DNA of 64,000 nucleotides from Amaurobius ferox (lineage: Eukaryota > Arthropoda > Arachnida > Araneae > Amaurobiidae), in assembly GCA_951213105.1 (NCBI GenBank), contig OX578146.1:109293776-109357775 (forward strand). Direction: 5' to 3'. The position numbers and the translations under genes were made by a program. This document shows, piece after piece, positions 51,501 through 57,117 of this stretch (position 1 is the first letter of the stretch; every line of letters starts with the position of its first letter). The notes beneath the pieces were generated by a model. It was given only the letters and a program-made list of their open reading frames with translations. It made no database searches and had not been told where the DNA came from.

Positions 51501-54500
51501 AATTTTCATCATTAAAAACATGAATTTATTTGCATTTTCCATTATTGAAAATTTTCCATGTACCCTTAACAATCTCTTTGCATACCCCCAGGGATACACC
51601 CTCCATATACCATCCATATACTTAAATTGCTTTATACGTCCATATACGTAAAATTGCGAGTCATATTGACTTTTACAACTCAAAAGTGAGTCAAATTTTT
51701 TAATTTGCAAGTAACTTTTTACTACATTTTAATATTTGCACGTTTAATTTAAAACTGATAAAATAAAAAGTTCCAAGCATAACTAAGGGTTATCTTGTTT
51801 AGACCCTTAGTTATGCTTGGCGTCACGTTCTCGACTAACTATATGTCAAATCTTTATACGATTTTCTGAAAATTTAGTAGTTGCTTATTTCATTTTTTGA
51901 AAACATTCCTATTGGTTACCATTTAATTTTTGAACCTTTTCCTTTTATTGTAATTTGTATTTTATAATTAAATTATATTTTAAATGCCTCATATTTAAAA
52001 AATGTGAAAAAGGAAATTGATTAGATATGTAAATTTTGCCTGGCGATTACGGTCTATATTTAAGCACATATACACACCTTGTCTTCACTTTGCCACTAAT
52101 GAAGGGCATAATAGTGCTGAAAAGCGCTATGGCAGTGTGATTTTGTACGTCGTAAAAAGGAGATTTTAATAAAAGACTTTTAAACCTATTTTTTGGTTCT
52201 CTTTGATTTTAAGGTATAATAAAAATGTCTACCGAACCAGTCTCATTTACTTTATTGCTGTATCTAAGCACTTAAACTTAGTCTAAAGTAATTTAAACTA
52301 TTACTCACGCTTGTCTTCTCTCATCAGGAAGGCTCCTATTTACAGAAATTCTGTCACTTGCTAAAAGATTAAATTTATTTATATGAAACAAAGCTTTGCT
52401 ACGTTGCCTTTCTGATGCTTGCACAAAATAGGCTTCTCCCATTTCTCCAGCTTTCGGCATAGGTGAATAACCATTGGAGTTAATAAGGTCTATGAAGTAA
52501 ATAGATTGTATAAACAAGAAATCATATTATTCACATAAAATAAAACAATATAAAAATTGATTAAGACAGTTTTCTCAAGTAGATAAGGGGAAACTTTGAC
52601 CATTGGGCATATTGTGGTCTGTAACATAATTTTATGTGGCCCACCCACTAGATGTTGAAAAATATTTTTTCAGGGGATATAAAAGTATATAAAGGTATGG
52701 CAGATAAATAAGAATTACAAATATTCCAATGATTGCCTTGTCAATCACTAGACAGTAGCATCCCACACAACGAAGACTTTTAATTTCTTCCTGCTAACAT
52801 CACGAACACAAGCTCCCAATAGCCAAGTATTAGGGTCTTTAGGACAATCCTTCACAGGCTTGATTAAACATGCCTTTGACTAACATGGGGAATATGTATG
52901 GTGAAGAACTTCCACACCATTCTAACCAGTGATCAATCAGTGCAATTTTACCAGTGTAACATACAAGGTGTCCCAAAAATGACTGACATATTTGAAAAAT
53001 GCATTACAAAAAATGATAGAAGGCGATAGAAATGTAGCGTTTGCTGCATTGTACTTGGGAAACCAGGAAATTTTATTCAACCAATTTTCAAAATTTGTTA
53101 CAAAGGTTACCAACAGATGACGCTGCGGTTGTGTGAGGGCTGCAGGGAAACACATACTGTCAGATCGCCATTCTGTACTTTGCTCAGCTTTCTGCTAGTG
53201 TGTGCTAAGATTTCAAGTTGTGGTTTATTCGTTAGAACAGCAGATATTTCTTGTTTTGGAGTTTCATAACCTGGACCACAGTTTTGTTGAAACGAGGCGC
53301 ACAGTTTCCAAAGGAAATTTAATGTCAAAAAAAGGACTATCAGTCAATGCAATAAAGGTTCTGTTCAAAAAATTTGAACGGACTGGGAATGTCAATGATG
53401 ACCGTATTGGAAATGTTGGCCACCCAAGTTCGGCAATGACAGAGGCATATACTGAAGTCGTTCAATAGGTGATCCAACAATGGAACCGGGTTTCCGTTCG
53501 CCTTGTTGCATCTGCGGCTGGACTACAACGAACATCCATGCACCGTATCATGCACCACAGCCTTCACTTGTTCCCTTACAAGATCCAGACTCGCCAAGCC
53601 CCAGGGTGCTGGTGCTATGAATGCAGAGAAACATTCGCGAAAGCTATGCTGCAGCAGCTGGATGCCGGCAAAATCGATGTTGAAAACATTTGGTTCTCCG
53701 ATGAGGAATATTTTCCCCTCGACGGATTTGTCAACAAGCACAACTGGCGCATTTGGGGAACAGAAAATCCTCATGTTGCCGTACCTTCATCCCTGCATCC
53801 TGCAAAATCATGGTTTGAGCCGCTATTTCCTCCAAAGAACTTATTAGGGCAGGTTTCCATCATGAAATGGTTACTGCAGTACGGTATCTGGGCATTCTGT
53901 ATGAATTTGTGGTGATTCAAAATGCTTTGGTGGACAGCAAGAACACCTCGTGTTTCATGCAAGGCGGTGCCGACCACATCGAACACCTGAAGTGTTCGAT
54001 TTCCTTAGCGAACATTTCGATGATATGATTGCCCTTGAATACGACAGGCATACAGGACATGGCATGGATTGGCCTGGCCTCCCTATTCACCAAATTTGAC
54101 ACCATGTGACTTTTTTCTGTGGGAGTACCTGAAAGACCAGGTGTATCGTCAAAATCCACAAACGATTGTGGAAATGCAACAATACATCTCTGCTGCATGT
54201 GAGACCATTCCGGCTGAAATGTTTGCACAGGTGTCTGTGAATTTTGTTCTCAGACTGCGCAATGTTGTTGCTGATTATGGTGGTTATTTTGAAAACATCA
54301 TTTTGCAGTTTTTGCAACATGTCCATACAGTTTATTAGTTTTCCCATTCAGCAGTGCCATCTGTTGATGACCTTTGTAGCAAATTTTGAAAATTGGTTGA
54401 ATAAAATTTCTTGGTTTTCCAAGTACAATGCAGTAAACGCTACATTTCTATCACCTTTTGTTTCTTTTTAAATGCATTTTTCAAATGTGTCAGTCATTTT

Positions 54501-57107
54501 TGGGACACCTTGTATCTCGAATTAAATAGTTGGATCCTTACATATCTTTTGGTCTATTTGCTTAATCTCAGGTTTATAACCTACATGTTGTGGGTTCTGC
54601 CCTGCATGGCCTCCGAAGCTATCTATACAAGAAGGATAACAACTTGAAACATGGGAAAAGAAATTTGAAATGTAAACATTCAATAAAATCATAGAAAATT
54701 CCTTACAAAACTGGAATTGTATGCATATGATACTAAAGGAATACTAAAAAAACATAAGATGTGTAATTTTTAATAAGGCTTTTGAAGAGTTAATAAACAA
54801 AATTACATCTGGTATGAACAATTATGGCCTGAGCTTTGATGACTTTATTCTTAAAATCACTTGTATAAATAACCTAATAAAGAATTTAAAAATAAAATCT
54901 CTAATAAAATTAAAAAAATATATATGCTTAAAAACTGGAAACTACAAGAAGTAGACAAAACAAATGACTAAACAATTGTCAAACACTACTTGGATTTTGT
55001 TTTAATAAACTGGTGATTTCTATGTAGTCTTAATAAAAATCTAATATGAAATAGTGTATGTCTTAATAGGGAAAGAATGAGAGTAGCACATTGCTGTCCC
55101 ATTTGAATTTCATTGAATTATTTTGTGTATTTTAATGCTTAAAACTGTTAAATGGCATATATTATCTGAAGCTTTTTTGAAACAAATAAATGAGATTATA
55201 AATATCAAAAAGATATATAATTTCTAATGAAAAAACACTAGTGAAAAAATATCAAATTCAATATAGTAGTAGTAATCATAATATGATCAAAATGTGATGA
55301 TTTTGTTGAATTTTAAATGTCACTACATCATATTATTTTACTTTAAAGAATAATAGATGCAGTTGTCTCAATTTACACATGTTTATTTTTGTATGAATGT
55401 CTCAGTATCAATGTAGAATTGGGTTGTTTAATTTTAATACAATACAAGTTTGCTCTAAAAAAATTTTAGTAATGTGTAAAGGTAACTTTTTCATATGTCA
55501 ATACATGTAGAGAGGATAGTTTGAAATAAGTGTCATTCAAGGTTAAATTTATTTTTAAATTACAAAATTCTGTATAAAAAACAAATGTGTGGTTTAATTT
55601 AAAAATTAAATATAACATAAAATTTAATTAGATACGTGGTTTGTAATTTTGTATTAAATATCAGTCAAGATCTCAGATGCATAGTAAAAAAGCTTATAGA
55701 ATATAAGTTGAAAATGTTCTAAAGAGAAATCTTTAAAATACAAAACACACAAATAAAAAATAAATAATTCTCAAATACGCTAAAAGGCCAGGACACCTTA
55801 TCTGCAGAGAAATTTTTTTAGATACTATGGAATTTGAAACAAACACTTAATAACGAATTTGAAGCCGCCAATTACACTATTATTATACAAAGTGATTATT
55901 CCTTTTTAGGTGTGTTTGCATCCTATAAATACAAAAAAACACCTATTATGATTGGTTTGTCCATCTGTCTGTTCATATACAAGGTAGGATCAAAAAGTTT
56001 GGAGACTGTGCTGATATCTCCAACCCTGATTGGAGGAGAGGGGAACTATTTTACTATGGCGTAGAGACACATGTGACGTGAGATGTAACAGGTGCAATGT
56101 TTCTGTTGGCGATTTACCCAGACGCTGGCAGAATTTGATATTCGTACGTTGTTCTTTAAACACCATTTCAGTTTTCGACGAACTTGAACGACTACAGTTC
56201 ACTGATACGCATTGTCTAGAAAAACCCTGCACTGTGGACTTGCTTCTTCCTTTCCACATCTCGCATCACATGTGCCTCTACGCCACGGTAAAATAGTTCC
56301 CCTCTCCTCCAATCAGGATTGGAGATATCAGCACAGTCTCCGAACTCTTTGATTTTACCTTGTATATAGGTAATACAACAAAAATTGTCAGGTTATTTTT
56401 GACAAAATTTAATACACAACAAGAGAGACAATTGTGTTGAGTCAAAGCAAAATTTCTTAAAATACATTGCAATTTAATATTTTTTTTTTACTCCATTGTT
56501 TTTATGGGGTAAAAGGTACCAAACGGTATCGTACAACTTTCCGAAGTTAAAGCAAGGATTTTAGAATGTTCTGATGAAACTTTTAAAATGCTTACACCAA
56601 CCAGCAACAATGCAGGGCATTATTTTAGTATTTTTTCAGCAATGGACTATGCTGTTCAATTTCCCTTTTAGTTGCAGATTTATTCAATTTAGACTCTGAA
56701 AAGAGGTTGACTTTTATATGGTTGAAAGAGATATATATTATAACTTAAAGTAAATGCAGAAAAATTCTATCACAACTATTACAAATTAAAGCAGTTTTTA
56801 GTCATACCACCAGGTTATTACATTACATCTGTATAAGTGAAAATAGATTTTTACCATCAGTTAAATTAGGTGTTGTATCCCAAGGCAGATCATTTCCAAT
56901 ATAATGTCCGACAATAACATGGATTCCTCTTTTATCGATATACTCCACTTGTTTATTATTTTTATGTAACGCTTTTACATCTTTGACATTTCCATCAGCC
57001 AGGTTGGATTGGAAACTTATGATAACAAAGAAAAAGAGCACCAAAGGAAACAGCAGCAAAATGGAAAGCAAACGCACTTTTCTTTTCCAACTTCTCCATA
57101 GTCTCAT
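11039..57107 (-). CDS. polypeptide N-acetylgalactosaminyltransferase (11 coding exons)
   Basis: This type II Golgi enzyme transfers GalNAc from UDP-GalNAc to Ser/Thr, starting mucin-type O-glycans. Spliced length is about 609 aa, normal for the family. In order: a basic cytosolic tail and hydrophobic anchor (about residues 13-32); a stem with [12 protein letters not shown]; a GT-A domain with [26 protein letters not shown], the DxH metal site in FLDAHCEC, and the Gal/GalNAc-T motif around [13 protein letters not shown] with HVGHVFR; then a ricin-type lectin domain with SICLD, KLCLD, QKW and QQW. The first lectin repeat has CFQ instead of CLD, so its sugar site may be lost. All 11 exons join in phase. 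The catalytic part resembles GALNT1/13, while WPEH-F-P--DR-FGK resembles an insect PGANT form as I recall it, so I do not assign an orthologue. Introns run from 208 bp to about 10 kb and are full of transposons. Confidence 0.95.
14437..14495. repeat. inverted plus tandem repeat
   Basis: CTTGAATTTATAATAAAG is followed by its near reverse complement, TTATTATAAATTCAAG, which is then repeated once more in tandem. Seen directly; a local fold-back. Confidence 0.7.
14722..14790 (+). repeat. possible tRNA-derived SINE remnant
   Basis: GGGTTCATATCCC matches the RNA polymerase III B-box/T-loop consensus and is preceded by a CACCAAGCAGATGGTTTC stretch like the tRNA-related head of arthropod SINEs. The A box is not convincing. 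Low confidence. Confidence 0.3.
15700..15760 (+). repeat. possible tRNA-like SINE remnant
   Basis: GACTCAGTGGTCAGCATCC followed by TCACTTGACCATAGG looks like the A-box and anticodon-arm region of a tRNA-derived SINE. No B box is recognisable, so this is tentative. Confidence 0.25.
15939..15979. repeat. perfect 19-bp palindrome
   Basis: Arms ATTTTATGAAAGCTTAAAT and its exact reverse complement, separated by AAT. It lies in intron 10 close to exon 10. The function is unknown; it may be the fused ends of a small MITE. Confidence 0.9.
16225..16365 (-). CDS. GALNT exon 10: second lectin repeat
   Basis: 47 codons, phase 0 at both ends. It starts [19 protein letters not shown] after CCATGTAG and ends RQKWRYEPT before GTAAGA. 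It carries the beta repeat of the ricin-type domain with CLD and QxW. Confidence 0.95.
16979..17002. repeat. (TA)n microsatellite, left side of Penelope-like element
   Basis: An uninterrupted TA run directly before the first coding sequence of the retroelement. A matching longer TA run lies on the other side at 22127. Confidence 0.9.
17030..17127 (+). pseudogene. GIY-YIG endonuclease, N-terminal half of Penelope-like element
   Basis: The translation [20 protein letters not shown] carries the IYKL (GIY) and YVGQT (YIG) signatures with a CxxC pair between them, followed by LHLRLNVHC holding the conserved arginine. This is the typical PLE endonuclease head, with a zinc-binding cysteine pair. 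The frame is cut by the hAT-like insertion at 17128 and resumes exactly past the second target copy at 18961. Confidence 0.85.
17128..18952. mobile_element. non-autonomous hAT-like element with 8-bp target duplication
   Basis: Ends CAGGGTTCCCA and TGGGAACCCTG are inverted repeats. The element is flanked by perfect copies of ATTGCAAT (17120-17127 and 18953-18960). An 8-bp duplication with a CAGGG terminus is the hAT pattern. Removing the element and one copy restores the endonuclease frame (RLNVHCNN...). The 1825-bp interior has no transposase that I can recognise. It contains a C run (17421-17438), a T run, and a GC-rich palindromic block of CGCGATT/AATCGCG words at 18655-18820. Small open frames at 17916-18517 overlap on both strands and are not convincing. 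Confidence 0.88.
18961..19290 (+). pseudogene. GIY-YIG endonuclease, C-terminal half
   Basis: Continues the frame after the hAT insertion: [19 protein letters not shown], then a stretch with [19 protein letters not shown]. This matches the second half of PLE endonucleases (helix, catalytic glutamate region, then P-x-GLN). The frame stays open to about 19290. Confidence 0.8.
19630..21247 (+). pseudogene. reverse transcriptase of the Penelope-like element
   Basis: Recognisable blocks in order: [11 protein letters not shown] and [12 protein letters not shown] (pre-RT); [53 protein letters not shown] (catalytic motif A); [32 protein letters not shown] (motif C, with the aspartate pair); and a C-terminal helical part ending [12 protein letters not shown] at 21247. 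The order and wording are typical of Penelope-like RTs, which are related to telomerase. Frames are broken by a shift near 19909, TAA codons near 20088 and 20268, and a shift near 20900. Confidence 0.88.
21248..22126 (+). repeat. 3' non-coding part of the Penelope-like element
   Basis: Contains two similar stretches (near 21765-21800 and 21900-21950), each with a GGAACA(A)GGG word followed by TTAGTACCTG. I looked for a hammerhead ribozyme core (CTGANGA plus GAAA), as reported in some Penelope elements, and did not find one. Confidence 0.4.
22127..22163. repeat. (TA)n microsatellite, right side of Penelope-like element
   Basis: An uninterrupted TA run of about 37 bases. With the run at 16979 it brackets the retroelement. 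Confidence 0.9.
22370..22486 (-). CDS. GALNT exon 9: first lectin repeat
   Basis: 39 codons, phase 0 at both ends, between TCTCTTTGCAG and CAG/GTATAT. It starts [13 protein letters not shown], the alpha repeat of the ricin-type domain. The usual CLD is CFQ here, so the canonical sugar-contact aspartate is absent from this repeat. Confidence 0.92.
23836..23843. promoter_or_regulatory. CRE-like TGACGTCA site
   Basis: A perfect palindrome in a short GC-richer island (23825-23930) that also contains ATGCAAAT. No reading frame follows. Third of four such sites in the window. Confidence 0.25.
25020..25235 (-). pseudogene. second THAP-domain fossil
   Basis: The minus-strand translation has C-x3-CC-x2-C, then [33 protein letters not shown] and GTKAKYDL. 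The F-YR-PS...RR-xW-xxxxNQK...K-YDL-VCS pattern is that of a divergent THAP finger. The final C-xxH block has been lost to a frame change; a TCAAGTCATACTTG inverted stretch sits at that point (near 25040-25070). It is a remnant inside the intron. The match is by eye and needs a profile search. Confidence 0.5.
25385..25672 (+). other. unexplained 95-codon open frame, antisense to the gene
   Basis: The plus-strand frame has balanced, protein-like composition: [20 protein letters not shown], then [19 protein letters not shown]. It has no motif I recognise, and no ATG context or splice sites decide it. Further plus-strand coding-like sequence ([20 protein letters not shown]) lies at 32090-32290, beyond the 6.26-kb insertion. 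It could be a fragment of a transposon protein or chance. Confidence 0.3.
26041..26350. repeat. tandem duplication in left terminal array
   Basis: A unit containing AACCATTAACGCTCCCC and CTCAAATCCTCTTTCAGC occurs twice about 175 bp apart (around 26099 and 26273), nearly identical, with the surrounding CCGTTTAT-type words also duplicated. Confidence 0.85.
26394..26425 (+). promoter_or_regulatory. CRE plus perfect heat-shock element inside the transposon
   Basis: TGACGTCA at 26394-26401 is followed at 26406-26425 by the 20-bp palindrome GTTCTGGAAGCTTCCAGAAC. The palindrome contains TTCnnGAAnnTTCnnGAA, four correctly spaced HSF pentamers. This is a textbook heat-shock element next to a CRE, at the inner edge of the left terminal array. 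It suggests a stress-responsive promoter reading rightward. Motif-based; expression is not shown. Confidence 0.6.
26632..26868 (+). other. small open frame downstream of the heat-shock element
   Basis: 78 codons with several CxxC pairs (CTYC, CICCHAC), about 210 bp after the HSE. It could be a vestigial zinc-finger exon of the element. No family recognised; chance is quite possible. Confidence 0.25.
27071..27672. mobile_element. MITE with long terminal inverted repeats
   Basis: The left end TCATTCCGAGTCAAATCA continues to TCTGAACCTTGA. The right end is its inverted counterpart, TCAAGGTTCAAACCATTAAG to TGATTTGACAC. The interior carries a second inverted pair built on TCAAATTAAG(G/A)(C/T)CCAT words. 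About 600 bp, no coding capacity, nested inside the 6.26-kb element. Confidence 0.7.
27765..28505. mobile_element. nested MITE with CAGGxTGGCCACTC ends and 5-bp target duplication
   Basis: Ends CAGGATGGCCACTC...GGGAAAAGTCAGGGAATTT and the inverted AAAGTCAGGGAATTTCA...GAGTGGCCACCCTG. ATATT flanks both sides. The mirror arm of the surrounding palindrome (29537-29549) carries the same site uninterrupted (TTAATATTTCAC in this orientation), proving the insertion and the 5-bp duplication. No coding capacity; 741 bp. The terminus is widespread in invertebrates as I recall; superfamily uncertain. Confidence 0.8.
28506..29530. repeat. 1-kb palindrome with about 75-bp spacer
   Basis: Left arm about 28506-28982, right arm about 29057-29530, diverged but colinear when reversed. 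The right arm continues past the site of the nested MITE into 29630, matching 27650-27764 on the left. The spacer contains GCACAGTTGATGAGTATGAA. The right arm reads in + as coding-like: [27 protein letters not shown]. This resembles a C-terminal SH3/tudor-like piece of an unknown transposon protein, as I recall the type. Confidence 0.75.
29635..30140. repeat. second copy of the 27071 MITE family, rearranged
   Basis: Begins with GTGTCAAATCAATTAATGG and TTTGAACCTTGATACC, matching the MITE end at 27665 in reverse. It ends with CATAGTCATGTTATATATC and GCTCTCTAGGTTAAATAG, matching 27397-27470. The middle is replaced by its own inverted pair around 29800-29960 (GGTTCCTATGGAAATTA and TTTTCATAGGAACCC). 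Confidence 0.6.
31175..31240. repeat. perfect 22-bp stem, 22-base loop hairpin
   Basis: Left arm 31175-31196 and right arm 31219-31240 are exact reverse complements (core CAGATTGTGTTGATTTC). The hairpin lies just before the right terminal array of the 6.26-kb element. Confidence 0.92.
31370..32080. repeat. right terminal array of palindromic ACGTAT words
   Basis: It begins with three 36-bp units (AATACGTGTAGAAACACAAT...). About 25 degenerate units alternating ACGTATGTGGATATACGT and AATAATA follow, then TACGTAA units up to the terminus. Each unit is nearly self-complementary. The long Tyr/Ile/His-rich reverse-strand open frames here are translations of this array, not proteins. Confidence 0.85.
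32085..32531. repeat. tandem duplication of about 237 bp including half of exon 8
   Basis: Copy A is 25797-25824 plus 32085-32295, split by the 6.26-kb element. Copy B is 32296-32531. Both run from TTTCATTTTTTT through ACTATGAAATC to CTAAATACCAC. A 2-base deletion in B (CTAGTTACC versus CTAGAGTTACC) and scattered substitutions separate them. Copy B is the functional side joined to the rest of exon 8. Confidence 0.9.
32232..32295 (-). pseudogene. duplicated 3' part of GALNT exon 8 with donor site
   Basis: 64 bases equivalent to 32468-32531, with the same GTAATT donor after it. The tryptophan codon before PEHF is now TGA, and the proline of FLPTDD is changed. There is no 5' half and no acceptor, so normal splicing should skip it. 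Confidence 0.88.
32468..32610 (-). CDS. GALNT exon 8: end of catalytic domain
   Basis: Follows TTCTTCTTCAG. The first two bases complete a glutamate codon from exon 7, then come [36 protein letters not shown] and DDRLFGK before GTAATT. It matches the [23 protein letters not shown] block that ends the GALNT catalytic region. Its 3' half is duplicated at 32232-32295. Confidence 0.95.
32819..33005 (-). CDS. GALNT exon 7: VWQCGG and HVGHVFR region
   Basis: Starts in phase 0 with [20 protein letters not shown] and ends [14 protein letters not shown] plus one base before GTATTT. It holds conserved acceptor-site and fold residues of the GT-A domain. Intron 7 to exon 8 is only 208 bp (32611-32818). 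Confidence 0.96.
33025..34205 (+). repeat. 1.2-kb repeat, inverted copy of 48500-49485
   Basis: Colinear with the reverse complement of 48500-49485 over nearly the whole length. Landmarks include AATCATGCATAAAGCA, AACACTTTCCAACTT, CATGATTTTGACAC/ATCACGTGA, CCCGGGTTTAATCCAAAAC, GACCGTCTGAACAACATACT and a (CAGA)n run. It lies 20 bp from exon 7 in intron 6. It carries an extra triplication of a 22-bp CACGTGATCTCTTCATATAT unit (33738-33795). No coding sequence; class unknown. Confidence 0.88.
34846..35340 (+). repeat. dispersed repeat R2, copy 1
   Basis: Begins with TACTTTCCCTAC...GAAAGTATT, followed by a region ending in GTCTGTGTGTGTGTGCC and then TGAAATTTTACAAAATTTGG. The same order is seen at 39090-39420 and, reversed, at 50560-50895. 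Diverged interspersed repeat of unknown class, in intron 6. Confidence 0.55.
35035..35495 (+). repeat. partial tandem repeat in intron 6
   Basis: Two blocks (35035-35180 and 35362-35495) share AAATTTGGTAA(A/G), TTACC(T/C)TGGTGCTGA, TAGATTTTGGTA and GAAAAATAGAAC in the same order. Confidence 0.7.
36079..36196 (-). CDS. GALNT exon 6: Gal/GalNAc-T motif
   Basis: Encodes [20 protein letters not shown] then [20 protein letters not shown], between TTATTTCAG and AGG/GTGAGT. The DIWGGEN motif is diagnostic for the family and contributes to UDP-GalNAc binding. It starts one base into a codon and ends on a codon boundary. Confidence 0.97.
36197..38237. other. GALNT intron 5, no coding content
   Basis: AT-rich. 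Degenerate repeats of about 32 bp (TTAGATTATTAGTTAA-type words) lie at 36755-36915. A less AT-rich block at 37540-37690 has GAGTCAGTGGTAGCC, faintly tRNA-like. No gene seen. Confidence 0.6.
38238..38408 (-). CDS. GALNT exon 5
   Basis: [18 protein letters not shown], then [20 protein letters not shown] and DSTLPF, between TTTCTTTCAG and GTAATA. It contains the VVCPxID block and the F-W-L-F-W substrate-groove segment of GALNT catalytic domains. Confidence 0.96.
38456..38575. repeat. tandem duplication, about 60-bp unit
   Basis: Two near-identical units each containing ATGTTGAATTTA(G/A)CTGTT, ATTAACAATCAG and CTATAGTC(A/G)GCATAAA. Located 48 bp into intron 4. Confidence 0.9.
39090..39420 (+). 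repeat. dispersed repeat R2, copy 2
   Basis: TTTCCCTACATACATACT...GGAAAGTATTGTGCC, then AAAAATTCGAATTTGAG, a GTCTGTGTGTGTGCCC block and ACAATCCATGAATACTAGAA. This is the counterpart of 34846 and of the reversed copy at 50560. Confidence 0.7.
41435..41642 (-). CDS. GALNT exon 4: DxH metal site, followed by a GC donor
   Basis: Encodes [40 protein letters not shown], then [20 protein letters not shown] and IAEK plus two bases. It holds the DAH motif that binds Mn2+ and UDP-GalNAc. It continues in phase into exon 5 only if the exon ends AAAAAAG with GCAAAT as donor, giving KR-SRVVCP, the same length as in GALNT1. A GT donor further on would add residues and break the alignment. Confidence 0.92.
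43085..43128. repeat. (TA)n(TG)n microsatellite
   Basis: TA run followed by TG run. In minus-strand sense it reads (CA)n(TA)n and may be the simple-repeat tail at the 3' end of the LINE. Confidence 0.85.
43900..44047 (-). pseudogene. LINE C-terminal tail after an in-frame stop
   Basis: After the TAA that ends the RT frame, the same frame continues [18 protein letters not shown] then [12 protein letters not shown], typical of the end of Jockey ORF2. The stop at 44048-44050 is therefore probably a mutation. Confidence 0.65.
44048..46466 (-). pseudogene. LINE reverse transcriptase
   Basis: Contains [45 protein letters not shown] (motif 1-2), [13 protein letters not shown] (motif A Asp), [20 protein letters not shown] (motif B), FADDAALIA (motif C), KYLGITLD and a C-terminal [10 protein letters not shown] block. 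The frame changes near 44790 and is split by the insertion at 45584-46266. Without the insertion [20 protein letters not shown] reads through. Confidence 0.92.
45584..46266. mobile_element. piggyBac-like MITE with TTAA target
   Basis: Flanked by TTAA on both sides (45580-45583 and 46267-46270). Ends CCCTTTCGCG and CGAAAGGG are inverted. The interior is 683 bp without transposase. A near-terminal block is rich in GGCACG/CGTGCC words (GTGCCACTACGC). TTAA duplication with CCC(T)TT-type ends is the piggyBac pattern. Excision in silico to one TTAA restores the LINE reading frame. Confidence 0.88.
46484..47300 (-). pseudogene. LINE APE-type endonuclease
   Basis: Reads LKVSF-stop-NANGV at the N-terminus, where W is expected, then INEINL (catalytic Glu), [35 protein letters not shown] (DLN motif), STIDLAI and [10 protein letters not shown] (terminal SDH). 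These are the standard motifs of an apurinic-like nuclease that nicks target DNA. TGA at 46787-46789 interrupts it, and a nine-G run near 46506 causes a frameshift into the RT part. Confidence 0.88.
47335..48356 (-). pseudogene. LINE gag-like ORF1
   Basis: Reads [30 protein letters not shown], then a cysteine/histidine region ([25 protein letters not shown]) like the paired knuckles of Jockey gag. A Pro-rich tail follows, with [10 protein letters not shown] and a helical end. It binds RNA in intact elements. At least one frame change lies near 47815, and the first knuckle is damaged. Confidence 0.75.
48500..49485 (-). repeat. 1-kb repeat, inverted copy of 33025-34205
   Basis: The reverse complement of this segment matches 33025-34205. 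It contains the (TGTC)n run at 48527-48566, GAGACGGTCTGTGG, TTAACCCGGGTTGTA, ATGACGAGATCACGTGACTC and TGCTTTATGCATGATTAATC. It lies 64 bp from exon 3 in intron 3. The two copies can pair in the pre-mRNA. Confidence 0.88.
49549..49718 (-). CDS. GALNT exon 3: nucleotide-binding start of the GT-A fold
   Basis: After TTTCGTATAG it reads (A)[55 protein letters not shown] plus one base, then [17 protein letters not shown] and VDDAS are hallmark GALNT sequences. 56 full codons. Confidence 0.97.
50560..50895 (-). repeat. dispersed repeat R2, copy 3 (reversed)
   Basis: In minus sense it has TTCCATATATACATAATG, GGAAAGTATTGTGACGGGG, GAAAATTCGAATTTTCG, GATGTCTGTGTGTGTCAG and GAATGAATGGAGCGATTCG. It is colinear with the plus-strand copies at 34846 and 39090. 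The AATTCGAATT core is itself palindromic. Confidence 0.75.
51773..51820. repeat. 17-bp perfect stem hairpin
   Basis: CCAAGCATAACTAAGGG and its exact complement, separated by 14 bases. Isolated in intron 2. Confidence 0.92.
52309..52489 (-). CDS. GALNT exon 2: stem to catalytic domain
   Basis: Starts with two bases completing an Asp codon, then [40 protein letters not shown] and [15 protein letters not shown] plus two bases before GTGAGT. NxFNxxASDxIxxNRSLPDxR is the family motif just before the catalytic core. Confidence 0.96.
52964..54512 (+). mobile_element. mariner/IS630-type transposon with about 160-bp inverted repeats
   Basis: Flanked by TA on both sides. Ends CAAGGTGTCCCAAAAATGAC and its complement. 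The inverted repeats stay similar for about 160 bp, to TTACAAAGGT and the AACAGATG(A/G)C block. 1549 bp with one transposase gene between. A full-length but inactive copy. Confidence 0.92.
53202..54338 (+). pseudogene. mariner/IS630-type transposase, inactive
   Basis: N-terminal helix-turn-helix blocks ([35 protein letters not shown]). Then the catalytic core with FSDEEYF (first Asp), FMQGGADH where a DGAxPH-type second Asp is expected, and [20 protein letters not shown] (third acidic region), then a helical end near 54338. An in-frame TAG at 53466, a stop and frameshift near 53912, another shift near 53985, and Asp-to-Gly at the second catalytic position make it inactive. DDE/D enzymes of this family cut and paste at TA. 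Confidence 0.88.
55980..56362. mobile_element. 383-bp mariner deletion derivative
   Basis: TA on both sides. Ends CAAGGTA(GGATCAAAAAGTT) and its complement. The inverted repeats extend about 80-100 bp and include GGAGATATCAGCACAGTCTC. On the minus strand the interior encodes [20 protein letters not shown], the start of a mariner transposase (EQRxxIKFCxKLGKTxxET). It is a MITE made by internal deletion, from a family different from 52964. Confidence 0.87.
56855..57107 (-). CDS. GALNT exon 1: signal anchor
   Basis: ATG at 57107 begins [20 protein letters not shown]. Seven basic residues precede a hydrophobic stretch of about 20 residues, then a short stem ending NLTD plus one base before GTAAAA. 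The ATG lies 10 bases after TTTTTTTTCAG, so a non-coding exon is upstream. The apparent extra first codon is GTG, not ATG. Confidence 0.9.
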
Positions 57108-57117
57108 CACAGTTTGA

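Larger units (their letters stand above)
49719..52308. other. GALNT intron 2
   Basis: AT-rich. It holds repeat R2 copy 3 and a strong hairpin at 51773-51820. Around 50100-50250 a GGCGAxATTTxGTxAATTT-type phrase recurs loosely. No gene recognised. Confidence 0.6.
52490..56854. other. GALNT intron 1 (between coding exons 1 and 2)
   Basis: Contains two mariner-type elements, annotated separately. The rest (52490-52960, 54515-55975 and 56365-56854) is AT-rich with no coding content recognised. Confidence 0.7.

Noticed and set aside
53523..54347. Minus-strand frames across the mariner transposase
   Set aside because: Antisense shadows of the plus-strand transposase.
56855..57110. Start at 57110 giving an extra Met
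   Set aside because: That codon is GTG; the first ATG is at 57107.
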